Assembly: GCA_019426215.1 (NCBI GenBank) | Contig: CM033401.1 | Span: 17,117,134-17,181,133 of the forward strand | Direction of reading: 5' to 3' | DNA from: Buddleja alternifolia | Taxonomy: Eukaryota; Streptophyta; Magnoliopsida; Lamiales; Scrophulariaceae | Length of the DNA stretch: 64,000 bases | Shown: positions 1-10,198 of the stretch, in pieces | How positions within the stretch are numbered: position 1 is the stretch's first letter | Layout of the letters: the number at the start of each line of letters is the position of its first letter | Program-made: the position numbers and the translations under genes | Notes under the pieces: generated by a model | Told to the model about the DNA's origin: nothing | Databases searched by the model: none | What the model saw: the letters and a program-made list of their open reading frames with translations, nothing else

Positions 1-1585
1 GTGAAAACGTTTCAAAGTAATCTATACCCTCCCTTTGGCTGTATCCTTTGGCAACTAATCGAGCCTTGAAACGCTCAATTTCGCCATTAGAGTGATATTT
101 AATCTTGTACACCCACTTACACTCTATAGGTTTTCTACCTTTAGGGAGCTCAGTGAGTATCCAAGTATGATTGTTTTCTAGGGCAGCCATTTCAACATCC
201 ATAGCGTTTTTCCAACATTTATCTTTGATGGCTTCAAAAAAACAATTAGGTTCTTGAATTTTATCAATATTAGAAACAAAACAGCGATGCCTAGAACTAA
301 TCCCACTATAGCACAAAGATTCAGACAAAGGATAAAGACAAGCAGAATTAGAAGATAAAGAAACTTCATAATCTCTAAGGTGAGAGGGCAGTTTTGTTAC
401 ACGAGTAGATTTTCGCAAGGGAATACCCGACTCATTTTCACCAACCACAGTTTCATGTAAATGATCACTAGATACTTGAGATGAATGTTCTTGATAGATG
501 GGAGATGGTGTGGTAAGTGGTGTGGTCTAAGCTCCTGTGCCCATGTTATTGGAAAATAACAAATCCTCGGGCGTATTAACACTGTCAGCACTCGTGTAAG
601 GTACACTCATGGTGCTAATATCGATACTACCCTTGGATACGACATTATCCTCATCGACCAACCTACCTGAAATTGTAGAGACATCCACATCTACCGTTCC
701 ATCAAAGAAATCGTTCATCCCTGTAGCAACAACATTCTTAGTATGATAGGGAAAAACAGTTTCATAAAAACAAACATCACGAGATATAATAATGTCATTG
801 GTCTCAAGATCAACCAATTTATATGTTTTTCGATTTTCACAATAACCCAAAAAAACACATTTACGAGCTCGAGATTCAAATTTATCTTTATTATTAAAAC
901 GAGAGGCATAACATAAACATCCAAAGGCACGTAAAATATCAAACTTAGGTGTAAAACCAAAAATGACTTCGAAAGGAGTTTTACCATGAAGAACCGAGGT
1001 AGGTGTACGATTGATAAGAAACACAGCAGTTAGCACACATTCTGACCAGTACTCAATCGGGCAGTTACTTTGAAACATAAGAGAACGAGCAACATTTAAT
1101 AAGTGACGGTGTTTTCGTTCTACTATCCCGTTTTGTTGAGGTGTGTCAACACAAGAAAACTGGTGTTGAACACCCAAATGCTGAAAAAAGTGTCTAAGAT
1201 CATGATTGGTAAATTCGGTACCATTATCAGAACGGACAGTTTTAATGTTCTTGGAAAGCTGATTTTTTATCATGAAAAAAAAATCTTTCAAAACAGAAAC
1301 AGTATCAGATTTGTACACAAGTAAATAAACCCAAGTAGCTCTCGAAAAATCATCAACAATGGTGAGGAAGTACTTAAACCCATCATGACTATCAACTTTA
1401 TAAGGAACCCACAAGTCAAGATGAATAAATTGAAAAGGAGATGTCATTTTATGTTCACTTAAAGGGAAGGGCTCTCTAGTTTGTTTAGCTTTGTGACAAA
1501 TATCACACGGTTTTGTTTCAATGGAGCCATTAATATTTAAGGTGGGTTTAAGAACCTTTAAAACAACATCAGACGGGTGTCCCAA
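1..1585 (-). pseudogene. copia pol: integrase core and start of reverse transcriptase
   Basis: The integrase part has the CDIC zinc-finger half, then catalytic acidic residues in LDLW, RSDNGTEF and PQQNGIVE (DDE signature), followed by the GYCENRKTYKL region. An in-frame TAG at 527-529 interrupts it. The same frame stays open beyond it to position 1, through the integrase-RT linker into RT motifs ([23 protein letters not shown]). The RT active site is off the window. The single stop and upstream frameshift suggest a fairly recent loss of coding capacity. Confidence 0.9.
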
Positions 1586-3034
1586 ACGTTTATGCCAAAG
1601 AAGACAAGAACAAGCAAGGGAATTATCAATAGTATTAACACGTGTATAGGGGGACCTGTATGCAGATGGAAGAAGTAGAGCCCTCCATCTTGCTTACCAG
1701 TCCCCAATAGTTTTCCACTCTGAAGGTCCTGGAAAACACAACAGTCTTTGGAAAACTTAACACTACAAGAGTTATCTTGAGTCAACTTTGAGACAGACAA
1801 CAAGTTATAGCAAAAAACAGGAACAACAAGGACATTTAAAAGCACAAGTTTAGGAAGTAATTCAAATTTTCCAACGTGAGTAACTTTAGCACTATTTCCA
1901 TTTGGAAGATTTATTAAAATATTTTGTTGTTCCACACATGTAATATCAGATAAACAATTGGGGGAAGAGACCATATGGTCTGTAGCCCCAGAATCAACAA
2001 TCCAACCATTTTGAGTTAGAAACACTGTGAAAGAGTTGGATGATATACCTGCCATAAGAGCTTTGTTATCACCTGACTCCTTTTGTCCACTCAAAAGTTT
2101 CAAAATCTGACTATGTTGCTCGGGGGTAAAGCCAATACTTGTAATATCAGCCTGGACAGAGTCACATTTTTCAGAAACAATAGCATTGGATCTTTTATTA
2201 AAGTTTTGGTTCTGTCCAGGTTTCTTCTTCCCTTTGTCAGGAAAGCCAATAATGCGGTAGCACCGTTCAACCGTGTGACCTGTGATGCCACAGTTTTCAC
2301 AAACAGGCATGTTCGAAATCTTATTATTCGATTTTTCAAAAGTTTGACTAGAAAATGCAGAAGCATGCTTAATGGTGCTCATGTGAGAGATAGATCGATG
2401 AGATTCTTCTTGAGAAATAATGTTGAAGGCACTCATGACATCAGGTAAAGGCACACGAAGCATAATGTTACTTCTAACAGCAACATATTTTTCATTTAGA
2501 CCCATAAGAAACTGCATTAGTTGTAAGTTTTGCTCATGTTTCTTAGAATGTGTAGAAGCGTCACAAGTACATGGAGGACAAGCAATTAGAGTAGAATATT
2601 CATCCCACAACATTTTAAGTTTGAGATATATCTTGATGAATAGAGAAAATTCTAGATCCATCAACCTTATTATAAGTGCGATTTAACTGAGACCACACAT
2701 CAGAGGCTTTACTAGCAAAGACCAAACCAGCATAAAGATCTTTACTCACAGAGTTAAGAATCCAAGATAGAACAACAGCATTGCACCTGTCCCACTGATT
2801 CCGCAAGATCGGATCAGTGGGATATGGCACAGTGCCTAAAACGAATCCCAATTTATTTTTACCAGTCAATGCTATCGACATAGCACGGCTCCAAACAGCG
2901 TAGTTATCGCATCCAGTAAGCACATAGGATATAACATTCATACTAGTGGAGTCAGAAGCATGTAAATGTAAGGGATTACTTAAGTCTAGATCAGAGACAG
3001 AAGTGACAGGAGTAGATACAGTGGTTTCAGCCAT
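1558..3034 (-). pseudogene. copia gag and protease region, one frameshift
   Basis: Gag starts with Met at 3034 (MAETTVSTP), followed by the Copia-like N-terminal pattern (PLHLHASDS...NYAVWSRAM) and W-rich helices. The first frame ends at 2615; the rest of Gag is in another frame from about 2660, so there is a frameshift near 2620-2660. A CCHC zinc knuckle (CENCGITGHTVERC) lies near 2280-2320, and the aspartic protease motif (WIVDSGATDHM) near 1960-2000. Gag packages RNA; the protease processes the polyprotein. A second frameshift near 1590 separates this from the integrase. Confidence 0.88.
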
Positions 3035-3767
3035 ATCATTATGCAGAAACAAAAACGCAACCACGAAACAACAATAAACAACACAGAATGAGTCGATAAC
3101 ACAGATCGACTCCCAACAAGAGGGGAGTTAAGCCAATTTACCACTGTATTTTTTATTATCAAAAAAATACAGAAAAAATTATCAAGAGATGAAGCGGAAG
3201 CGGTATGTAAGAGATCGGATCCGTAGTACGTTGGAGATTCGCGTCACACGCAAATGAACCGCATAGTGAACAGTAATGCCGTAAACAATGAACAGTGCAC
3301 GCTTGAATGAACAGTACCGCGCGTTAATGAACAGTGCGACACGTTAATGAACAGTCACGTGAACAGTGCGACATGAACAGTCGCGGCGGAAATCAACCAG
3401 AACCGGCGATAATAAAAAACAGATCCGGCGGGAAACGTCTCTCCCGAGGTAGATCCGACGATTGACTACCGAATCCGGCGAAAAAACAAACAGATACGGC
3501 GTGAATCGAGCAAACTTGACGAAAAAAAAGGTCTCTCCCGAGCGAATCCGGCCGTGAGATGAGCGAATCCGAAGAAAAGAAACATAGAGCTGTTGCTGAA
3601 GACGAAATGAGAGAGAACAGACGCAACCCGTAGCAGATCCGGCGGAACTGGTGTACTTGAGGTATAAAAAATTATGAATTAGTGATAAGGAAGAAAAAAA
3701 TCGGCCAAAGGCTGTGAAAAAACACCAAGATCGATCAAAGGATGTGAAAAGAAAACCTCAAGATTCA
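3035..3767 (-). other. Untranslated leader of the copia element
   Basis: About 730 bp between PBS and the gag start contain no supported ORF. The stretch is richer in GC than its surroundings and holds seven copies of TGAACAGT (plus strand), listed separately. Confidence 0.65.
3266..3384. repeat. Cluster of seven TGAACAGT octamers in the retroelement leader
   Basis: TGAACAGT occurs seven times within about 120 bp at irregular spacing, separated by GC-richer bases such as gcgac, cgcgcgtta and cacg. It is not a simple tandem repeat. The same core occurs in palindromes at 9442-9484 and 33424-33463. Confidence 0.75.
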
Positions 3768-3781
3768 GGCTCTTGATGCCA
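3768..3781 (-). other. Primer-binding site (initiator tRNA-Met type)
   Basis: On the minus strand the bases next to the LTR read TGGCATCAAGAGCC, a close variant of TGGTATCAGAGC, the common plant copia PBS complementary to the 3' end of initiator tRNA-Met. The lack of any gap to the LTR fixes the LTR end. Confidence 0.8.
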
Positions 3782-4022
3782 TGTTAAAATACGAGTAAAT
3801 CGTATATTGAGAACAAAAAACTTTAAAGAATAACTTCTTGCTGAACTAAAGAGATACTAGCTATTAAATGAGCAAACCTAATACTAAAATTGCATATCAG
3901 TCCCTCAACTCTTGGTCATCTCCCAATTGAGCGAGGAAGCTTCTGGAATTGGGCTCAGGTTTGGGCCTAGTAAAGCAGCCTTCTTGAAGCTTGTTGATCC
4001 AATCTCATTTTGGGCTTTAACA
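3782..4022 (-). repeat. 5' LTR of the copia element at the left edge
   Basis: The block starts tgttaaa and ends tttaaca on the plus strand, a perfect 7-bp terminal inverted repeat with TG...CA ends. The primer-binding site abuts it directly. At 241 bp it is a short LTR. The partner LTR is outside the window, so its identity rests on the termini and the adjoining PBS. Confidence 0.82.
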
Positions 4023-5578
4023 CTATACTTATTCCATCACCATGAACAATTAATCTCATAAATTTATTAAAACTTTCTGACTCCATCATTCCAGCTCATT
4101 TTAAAATAGGGAAAGAAGAAAAGAAAAAGTACTAATGCACAGAAGACCAATGCTATTAAAGTTGTTGTATACTCATGCTTTCACCTTGCAAAGATGAATG
4201 GTGATGCGATTCACCCCACGAAATTCTTCATTTTTGCAAGTTGAAAAGAAGAATATCAAACTAGTGATTCGAAAATTGGAAAGGAAAAGGGGTTTGGAAT
4301 CCTTAGACTTTAAAGAGATTAAGAGTTCGTCCAGTTTATGTTTCTAATTTATGTTGCCGTTTTTTTTGGAATTTTTCTCCTATTCGCAATTAGAACGAAC
4401 GAGATGAAAGAAACACGTATATTCCCGTACCTTTGCCACTAGTATGGAAAACGGGACCTTTGCCACTAGTATGGAAAACGCGAGTTTTCTTGAATTGTCC
4501 GAACGTACGCATACAATACACGTAATAACTAACAAAGATTAGGACTTATCTATACCGAATTGTGATGTTGTTCCTAAAATCAAGCCGAAATTCGGTCTTT
4601 ATTTGTAATCATTATTTTAAATTCTTTTAAAAAATAGTTTACTTGACAAATCAATTCCATGAAAAAGCGCAACCGATGAGAAATTTCGTTATGGTATTCA
4701 GCATGTCATTTGGCTCACCAAAATTTTGGTACAACATTATTGAGAGCTTAACCCTAGCATAAATTCCGATTTTTAGTTCATATTAAGATGATACAAAATC
4801 ATGTATTTAAAGTTTGAAAGTCATAATTTATACCCCTTTTTAATTTGAATTATTACATTCAACCCTTTAGGGGTGTTTTGGTCAAAGAAAAATAATTGAC
4901 CAAGACAATGGCAAAATAAGAAGTCTACATAAATGTTTTTGATAAAGTCACCAAATTCCCGAAATAAGTTTATACCACTTTTGAGGTGTATGTTTGTTAT
5001 GGGCCCAAAATAAACGAGTTTGGGCTGTAATTATACTAAATATGAGTAGTTAGTATATAGTTAACCCTTTTCCGTATATAAATTCCCGTAAATTACATAG
5101 CTTAAGATTTTATTTGATTTTGCGTTGGGTAAACTAGAAAGGGTTGTGTGCAGCAACTGGATATGAAGTTATTTTATAGAGACTTCTTGTGCACAATAAC
5201 ATATATACCCAGAGAGTAATCCTGCACTGGTACAAGCCTCATTACTATGCTTTATGAATCTGTCAAGAGATCTATCAGATACATTCACAGCCTAGAGTTA
5301 ATTTTGGCTCACTGAAGAAAACAGAAATTGGACATAATTGCTTTTAATATGTCAGCAGATAAAATGAAAATGATCAATAAAAATGTCATTAAAGAGAAGC
5401 AAATGCACAGTGTAGATTTACATAGGAATTGTGAACCAGTTCTCTCTGAATCACACATATATATATATATATATATGTAGAAGTACAAAGAATAGAGAGT
5501 AGTAAAGATTATAGAATAGTGTCAACAGGGAGTATTGGATCATATATAGTGTGGATCATCTCTTATGCAGCCTAATCT
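4023..5578. other. Intergenic DNA downstream of the chitinase gene
   Basis: AT-rich sequence with stops in all frames and no recognisable domain. The part near 5579 is expected to hold the 3' UTR and polyadenylation site of the minus-strand chitinase. A short (AT)n run lies at 5455-5476. I see no TIR or LTR boundary that I can defend. Confidence 0.6.
5455..5476. repeat. (AT)n microsatellite
   Basis: About eleven uninterrupted AT dinucleotides in the 3' flank of the chitinase gene. Confidence 0.9.
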
Positions 5579-8284
5579 TCAATTTGCAGTACTGTCCCAT
5601 GCAATGGAAGCTGCAATTCAAAACACAAAGTTATAAGTTCATTCATATGGAGAAAACAGTATGTTACACTTGCATCTCTGTGTATTGTGTAGAATGTAAC
5701 ATTAGAGTATTTTAGAGCGCCAATGCAAGTCAGAGCATTATTTTTACTTTCCCAGCCACATAAATGTAATGGTGACATCTCTAAGTGAAATGTCACGCCT
5801 CTGGCCCATGAGACGGGATTCGCCAGCTAGGCCTGGCATAATTGGCTTCTCTGCTAGACTAATTCAAACTCATTTTCACAAAAGCGAAAATGATTAATTA
5901 ATTGAAGTTGTTAAAGGAGTTTGATATCGCCGATTAATGATATGATATTGTTAGGTTATTAATATTGAGCAAGAAGTAACTTGAATGAGAAATGCTAAAC
6001 ATGAAAAATAGAGAGAATATTCATCAAACAAGAGATATTATATGTGTATTGAATGCCCAATCACATGTCCACGTAGTATTTATAGATTAGAGTTTTTATT
6101 TAGTGGGATTTGGGCCTTTCCTAGTTGTCTTGAGCTATCTTTAAATATGAATTTATTCTTAGCTCGTAATTAATTGTTCGTGAATTACCTTAGACCCAAA
6201 TCAATATTTAATTCCCTATCTGAGTTCATTATGCTCACTTATATATATATAAACCAATACAATTTTTCATGCACATCACATGGAAGCTTTAACCATGCCA
6301 TGGAATGAAGAATATGAATCAAACTTCAATGCTTTATAGAAATCAAGAAGGAAGACTATAATAAGACCTGTAATGCATCAGTCAGAACCCCATATTTCAA
6401 CTTTGGCATAGTTTTATCATATCATGCTATAACTATGAGTTATTGCAACAATAACGTACCTGCTCTAGCTAGATCCCAATTGCTGTCGAAACCAAGTGCC
6501 CAGAAAAAATAACCCCCAAGTCCCTGAGCCTTAGCATACTTGATCTTATGCTGAATCGATGTAACATCATCATATCCAATCCAATTAGTTCCTGTGTACG
6601 AGTAAGTCGACACCGTCGCATCATCGAAAACGACAGTTGCGTTATTGTCCGAATTGAATTCCAGTATAGCTGAATAAATCATAACCCCTCCACCAGGGCC
6701 TGTTCCCACAGCAGGAGACCCTATTCCATGCTGATTCGGATCCTTCAACTGCCATGTCCTCCCATATACAGGCATTCCCATCACTATCTTCTTCGATGGA
6801 ACGTTGTCGTTTTTCCACATAGAGATCCCATAACTTGTGCTCACGTTACTAGTCTTATCATAGAGCAAGGCATGGGCCGCTGTGGCAGAAGGGTCCCACC
6901 CGCCATGATAGTCGAAGCACATGGGCCCCACAAAATCCACGAAACTCCTAATGGCATCACCTGGATAAGTCCGTGGCGCGTATCCAGGCAGGAAAAATTC
7001 TGAAGCAAAATAAACAGCGGAAGACAAAAGCAGTCGTGGCTTGCCTACATGGTTAAAAGTCGCCGTATGAGTGATAAGTAGTGCTTCACACTGATTGTGA
7101 CGTATAAAAAACTATCGGGCGAAACGAAATATATACATTAGTTATAGAATGCTAAAAAATTCTATTAATAATAAAATTGTGGAAAAATATAAATACATTA
7201 GTTACTACTCATTAGCATATATATAGTACATATTACCAAATTTTATTACAAAAATATACATAAAATTAAACATAACATTATTGGCGAATATAATTTTTTG
7301 ATAAAAATAAGTTCACTAGTAATTATACAAACAAACAATAATAAAATAGTTCCTTGGAAAGAGTAAAAGTTCGATTAGTAAAAATCATAACAACAAAAAA
7401 AATGAGAGATTATAATATTGCCCTATGGCCTATAATATCAATGCATTGGCGATATCATTTGCCAATGTCGGATATTATCGACGATATATAAGCTCATAGA
7501 ATAATAGCTATCATTTGATATTTTACTCGATCTGGATAAAAATTGGCCAATACTTTAAACTATATGACATGCCTGAGGTAATAGACTCGTGGTTAATAGC
7601 AGCGCGCCATTCTTTGTACAATAAAGCAAGGTTAGACATATCTTCTGGATTGGTAGGGAATTCCCAGTCGAGATCGAGACCATCGAATCCGTATTTTCGT
7701 GCTGTGTAGATGGACGACTGGATGAATGCAGCTCGGTTATCGGAATTTTTCACCATGTTGGGGAAAATAGTGGGGTCCGCCCCTGCTCCCCCGATGGAGA
7801 GAATGGCCTTGGCGGAGTGGAGGGTGGAGGTGAAGACCCCCATCCATTGTTCGTCGGATTGTGTGATCAAGAGCTGGAAACTGGTAGGGTCAACTAGAAG
7901 AAAGGCGTAAAAGAGGTGCGTGAAATATTGAGTTGGTATGGATGATGGTGGGAGGCTTTGTGCCTGCCATGAAGGCCAGTATGCACCTTTTATGCCACGG
8001 GGCAGCGGCAGTGAAGGGAGAGGCGGCAGAAACGGCGGAAAGGTTATCGGCAGGTGTGCTGATGGAATTGGGCCTGAAAGTTGTGATGGAGGCATGGATA
8101 TTGGCTCTGGTTCCGGAGGAGGTGGGAGTGGAGGAAGTGAGCAAGGTTGTGGTGGTAATGCCCATGATTGTGATGGAGGTACAGAAATTGAATCTGCAGC
8201 AGCAGCACAAGTAATTGTGGAGAAAGAGATGAAGAGGCACCACATAAGGAGAGAAAACATGATTTTCTGATGATCATTAGCCAT
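5579..8284 (-). CDS. GH18 (class V type) chitinase, three exons, secreted, with proline-rich spacer
   Basis: Exons are 8284-7573, 7044-6460 and 5610-5579, giving 1329 nt and 442 residues. The start is the ATG at 8284, because a hydrophobic signal peptide follows at once (residues about 1-31, ending near ITCAAAA); the ATG 21 nt upstream would add MRSRNQT. Residues about 35-95 are a proline-rich spacer. The GH18 barrel starts near 97 (GIKGAYWPSW), with SIGGAG and the catalytic DxxDxDxE motif at D201, D204, D206 and E208. MCFDY (279-283), GMPVYGR and FFWALG follow. GH18 enzymes hydrolyse beta-1,4 N-acetylglucosamine polymers; a secreted defence or cell-wall role is inferred. Intron 1 must use a GC donor; intron 2 is GT-AG. 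Exon 3 supplies the last ten residues. All catalytic residues are present, so it looks functional. Confidence 0.9.
5611..6459 (-). other. Chitinase intron 2, GT-AG type
   Basis: The donor is GCAG|GTACGT at 6460/6459 and the acceptor TTGCAG|CTTCC at 5611/5610. Splicing yields ARA-ASIAWDSTAN and a stop, which fits the usual GH18 class V end (an alanine-rich helix with a conserved AW pair). If retained, translation would stop after GTLLLQ at 6440, giving a slightly shorter protein. The intron is 849 bp. Confidence 0.78.
7045..7572 (-). other. Chitinase intron 1, GC-AG type
   Basis: Only the junction CAG|GCATGT ... GTAG|GCAAG keeps the reading frame and gives the family-like sequence TSGKPRLLL. 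The nearby GT (7568-7567) would shift the frame. The CAG exon end and ATGT after GC suit a GC-AG donor. The 528-bp intron is strongly AT-rich, with no inserted element recognised. Confidence 0.8.
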
Positions 8285-8866
8285 GGTTTGGTTTCTTGAT
8301 CGCATCGATCGTGGACTGTGTATATATATATATACATATATATGTGTGTGTGTTGGCAGGTATGTTACAATGTCGACGGCACGAGATATCTATTTTGTAT
8401 CGACGTTTCTATGTTCATTATCTTTCTGCAGCATGTTTGGAGGGTTGTGTTTGGGTTTATTTGAAGGACGACGCCCAAATTTCTTATTTGTCTATGTGCT
8501 AATTGTTGGAAGGATATTATCGACTATTGTGGCAATAATTTCTCTCTTTGTGAACCAACGCTCGAAATATTATTAGTTACAGCTATGAACATGCAACGTA
8601 ATGGCTGAAAAGGGAATCTGGAGAGGACTTTATTTTTTGTTGTTTTTTTATGTTTTTTTTTGTTTATATGTTTGTTTTTCTTCTTCTTCTCCTGTTGCGG
8701 GGTTGTTAAGCTGTGTACTTGTTTGAAACAACTCACTTGAACTCTTTGTTTTACTTCATTTGGAAGTTCCAAAGTAGCTTTGTATGTTGGTCCGTAATTG
8801 GTGTCAACATTTTATCACTTCTCACTTGGATCAATGAGTGCTCTTTTGAATGTTTATATGATCTTA
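8285..8866 (-). promoter_or_regulatory. Upstream region of the chitinase gene
   Basis: About 580 bp between the start codon and the Mutator-like element. A TA-rich run at 8318-8343 could supply a TATA box, but it is a simple repeat, so no single box is assigned. Element insertion has placed TIR sequence within 0.6 kb of the start codon. Confidence 0.45.
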
Positions 8867-9263
8867 GGAAAAATTGTATTTTTGGTACAGTAATGTGGCC
8901 TGCACGTTTTTTTGGTACATTAATATGGAGGGTAGCAATTTCGGTACACTATTGGGCAAAAAATTGGCAATTTCAGTACATATCGCCGAAAATTGCTGAC
9001 GTGGCGCCGGAAATTCCTATGTGACACGCACGTGACCTGTAATTTCGCCGGAATAATTTTCAATTTGGGGATTTATTTTAAATTTAGTTGTTTAAATAAT
9101 AACTAAAAAAACAAATCATTAAAAAAGAAAGAAAAAAAGAATGGCTGCCCTGGTGGCCGTCACCGCCATGCCTGCCGTCGCCTGCAACACCACCCCCTTA
9201 AGCCCATTTGAAACTTGTTACCCACCACTTGTCACCCCACTGCCGCTTGTGTGTGTACAATTT

Positions 9264-9756
9264 TTGTGGTTGTGTTTGTGTGTGTGTATATATATATATT
9301 ATTGTTCATCGCCTCTTGGGAAGATGATGAACAGTAATTTTTTTAAAAAAATTCTTATTTATATCTATATATATATATATATGTATATAATTACTGTTTA
9401 TATATATATACTATTTTTATATATATATATATATACATAATATTACTGTTCATCATCTTCCCGGGGAAGACGATGAACAGTAATTATTTTATTTTTATTT
9501 ATATATATATATATGTAATATTACTATATAATTATAATATATATACATATGTACACATATGTTATGTATATATGTATTTATGTGTATATGTGTGTGTCTG
9601 CGTGTGTGTATATGTGTGTGTGTGTGTCTGCGTGTGTGTATATGTGTGTGTGTGTGTGTGTCTGCGTGTGTGCACATGTGTGTGTGTCTGCGTGTGTGCA
9701 TGTGTGTATGAGTGCGTGTGTTTATATATATATGTGTGTGTATGTGTGTCTGCATG

Positions 9757-9790
<34 letters not shown>

Positions 9791-9793
9791 AAT
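9264..9793. repeat. Microsatellite/minisatellite block inside the Mutator-like element
   Basis: Long (TA)n runs are followed by (TG)n with a repeated TGTGTGTCTGCGTG unit. Every frame is open over much of this block simply because the repeat lacks stops; these are not genes. Confidence 0.9.
9442..9484. repeat. Near-perfect 43-nt palindrome
   Basis: The left arm attactgttcatc and right arm gatgaacagtaat enclose a cttccc/ggggaag core. A related, less perfect palindrome lies at 9299-9342. Both could form a hairpin. Confidence 0.8.
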
Positions 9794-10198
9794 GAGTGAG
9801 TGTTTTGGTGAAAAAGATGAAGTAGAGAGAGAGAATATGATGGATGAAAAATAACAAAAATACCCTCAATATTTGTGTTAAATTGCATTTTAATCCACAA
9901 AAGTGACACATGGCTGGCCACGTCATTAATTTATTGCCCACTTGGCGGCCACATCAACAATTTCCAATGCCACGTCACCAATTTTCCCTCCATTTTGGAA
10001 AATCCCCAATTTTGACATTTTCCGGAGGCCACGTCAGCAATTTCCGGCAATATGTACTGAAATTGCCAATTTTTTGCCCAATAGTGTACCGAGATTGCTA
10101 CCCCCCCCCCCATATTAATGTACCAAAAAAACGTACAGGCCACATTACTGTACCAAAAATACAATATTTCCTATGATCTTAGTACTCTAGTATCTTAT

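Larger units (their letters stand above)
1..4022 (-). mobile_element. Ty1/copia LTR retrotransposon, 5' part, runs off left edge
   Basis: Read on the minus strand, the order is 5' LTR, primer-binding site, leader, gag with zinc knuckle, DSG-type protease, integrase, and the start of reverse transcriptase. Integrase preceding RT is the defining order of Ty1/copia. The 3' part lies beyond position 1. Its 241-bp LTR and its gag are unlike those of the Sirevirus copies further right, so it is another copia lineage. The bases just outside the LTR (4023-4027, ctata) would be one copy of the TSD; the partner is outside the window. The coding part carries about two frameshifts and one nonsense codon, so it is only mildly decayed. 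Confidence 0.93.
8867..10171. mobile_element. Non-autonomous Mutator-like element with long TIRs
   Basis: The termini are inverted repeats of about 140 bp that start GGAAA(A/T)ATTGTATTTTTGG and stay similar to about 9006 on the left and 10030 on the right. The sequence TATGATCTTA flanks both ends (8857-8866 and 10172-10181), a perfect 10-bp TSD typical of Mutator-like elements (usually 9-11 bp). The 1.3-kb body has no transposase; much of it is (TG)n and (TA)n repeat. It therefore needs an enzyme supplied from elsewhere. Confidence 0.85.

Noticed and set aside
1103..1324. Plus-strand ORF of 73 codons
   Set aside because: Antisense to the copia integrase core; shadow frame.
5572..5796. 74-codon ORF on the minus strand as a separate gene
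   Set aside because: It overlaps the intron 2 acceptor and last chitinase exon in another frame and has no recognisable domain.
6440..6459. Stop at 6440 as the true chitinase C-terminus (GTLLLQ)
   Set aside because: A strong GTACGT donor precedes it and the 32-nt exon at 5610-5579 gives a family-like end; kept only as an intron-retention form.
7890..8270. ORFs on the plus strand and in another minus frame across the chitinase first exon
   Set aside because: Shadow frames of the proline-rich coding sequence, which lacks stops in complementary frames.
9473..9941. Several long ORFs on both strands rich in Val/Cys or His/Thr
   Set aside because: They are translations of (TG)n/(TA)n repeats inside the Mutator-like element; no codon signature and no domain.
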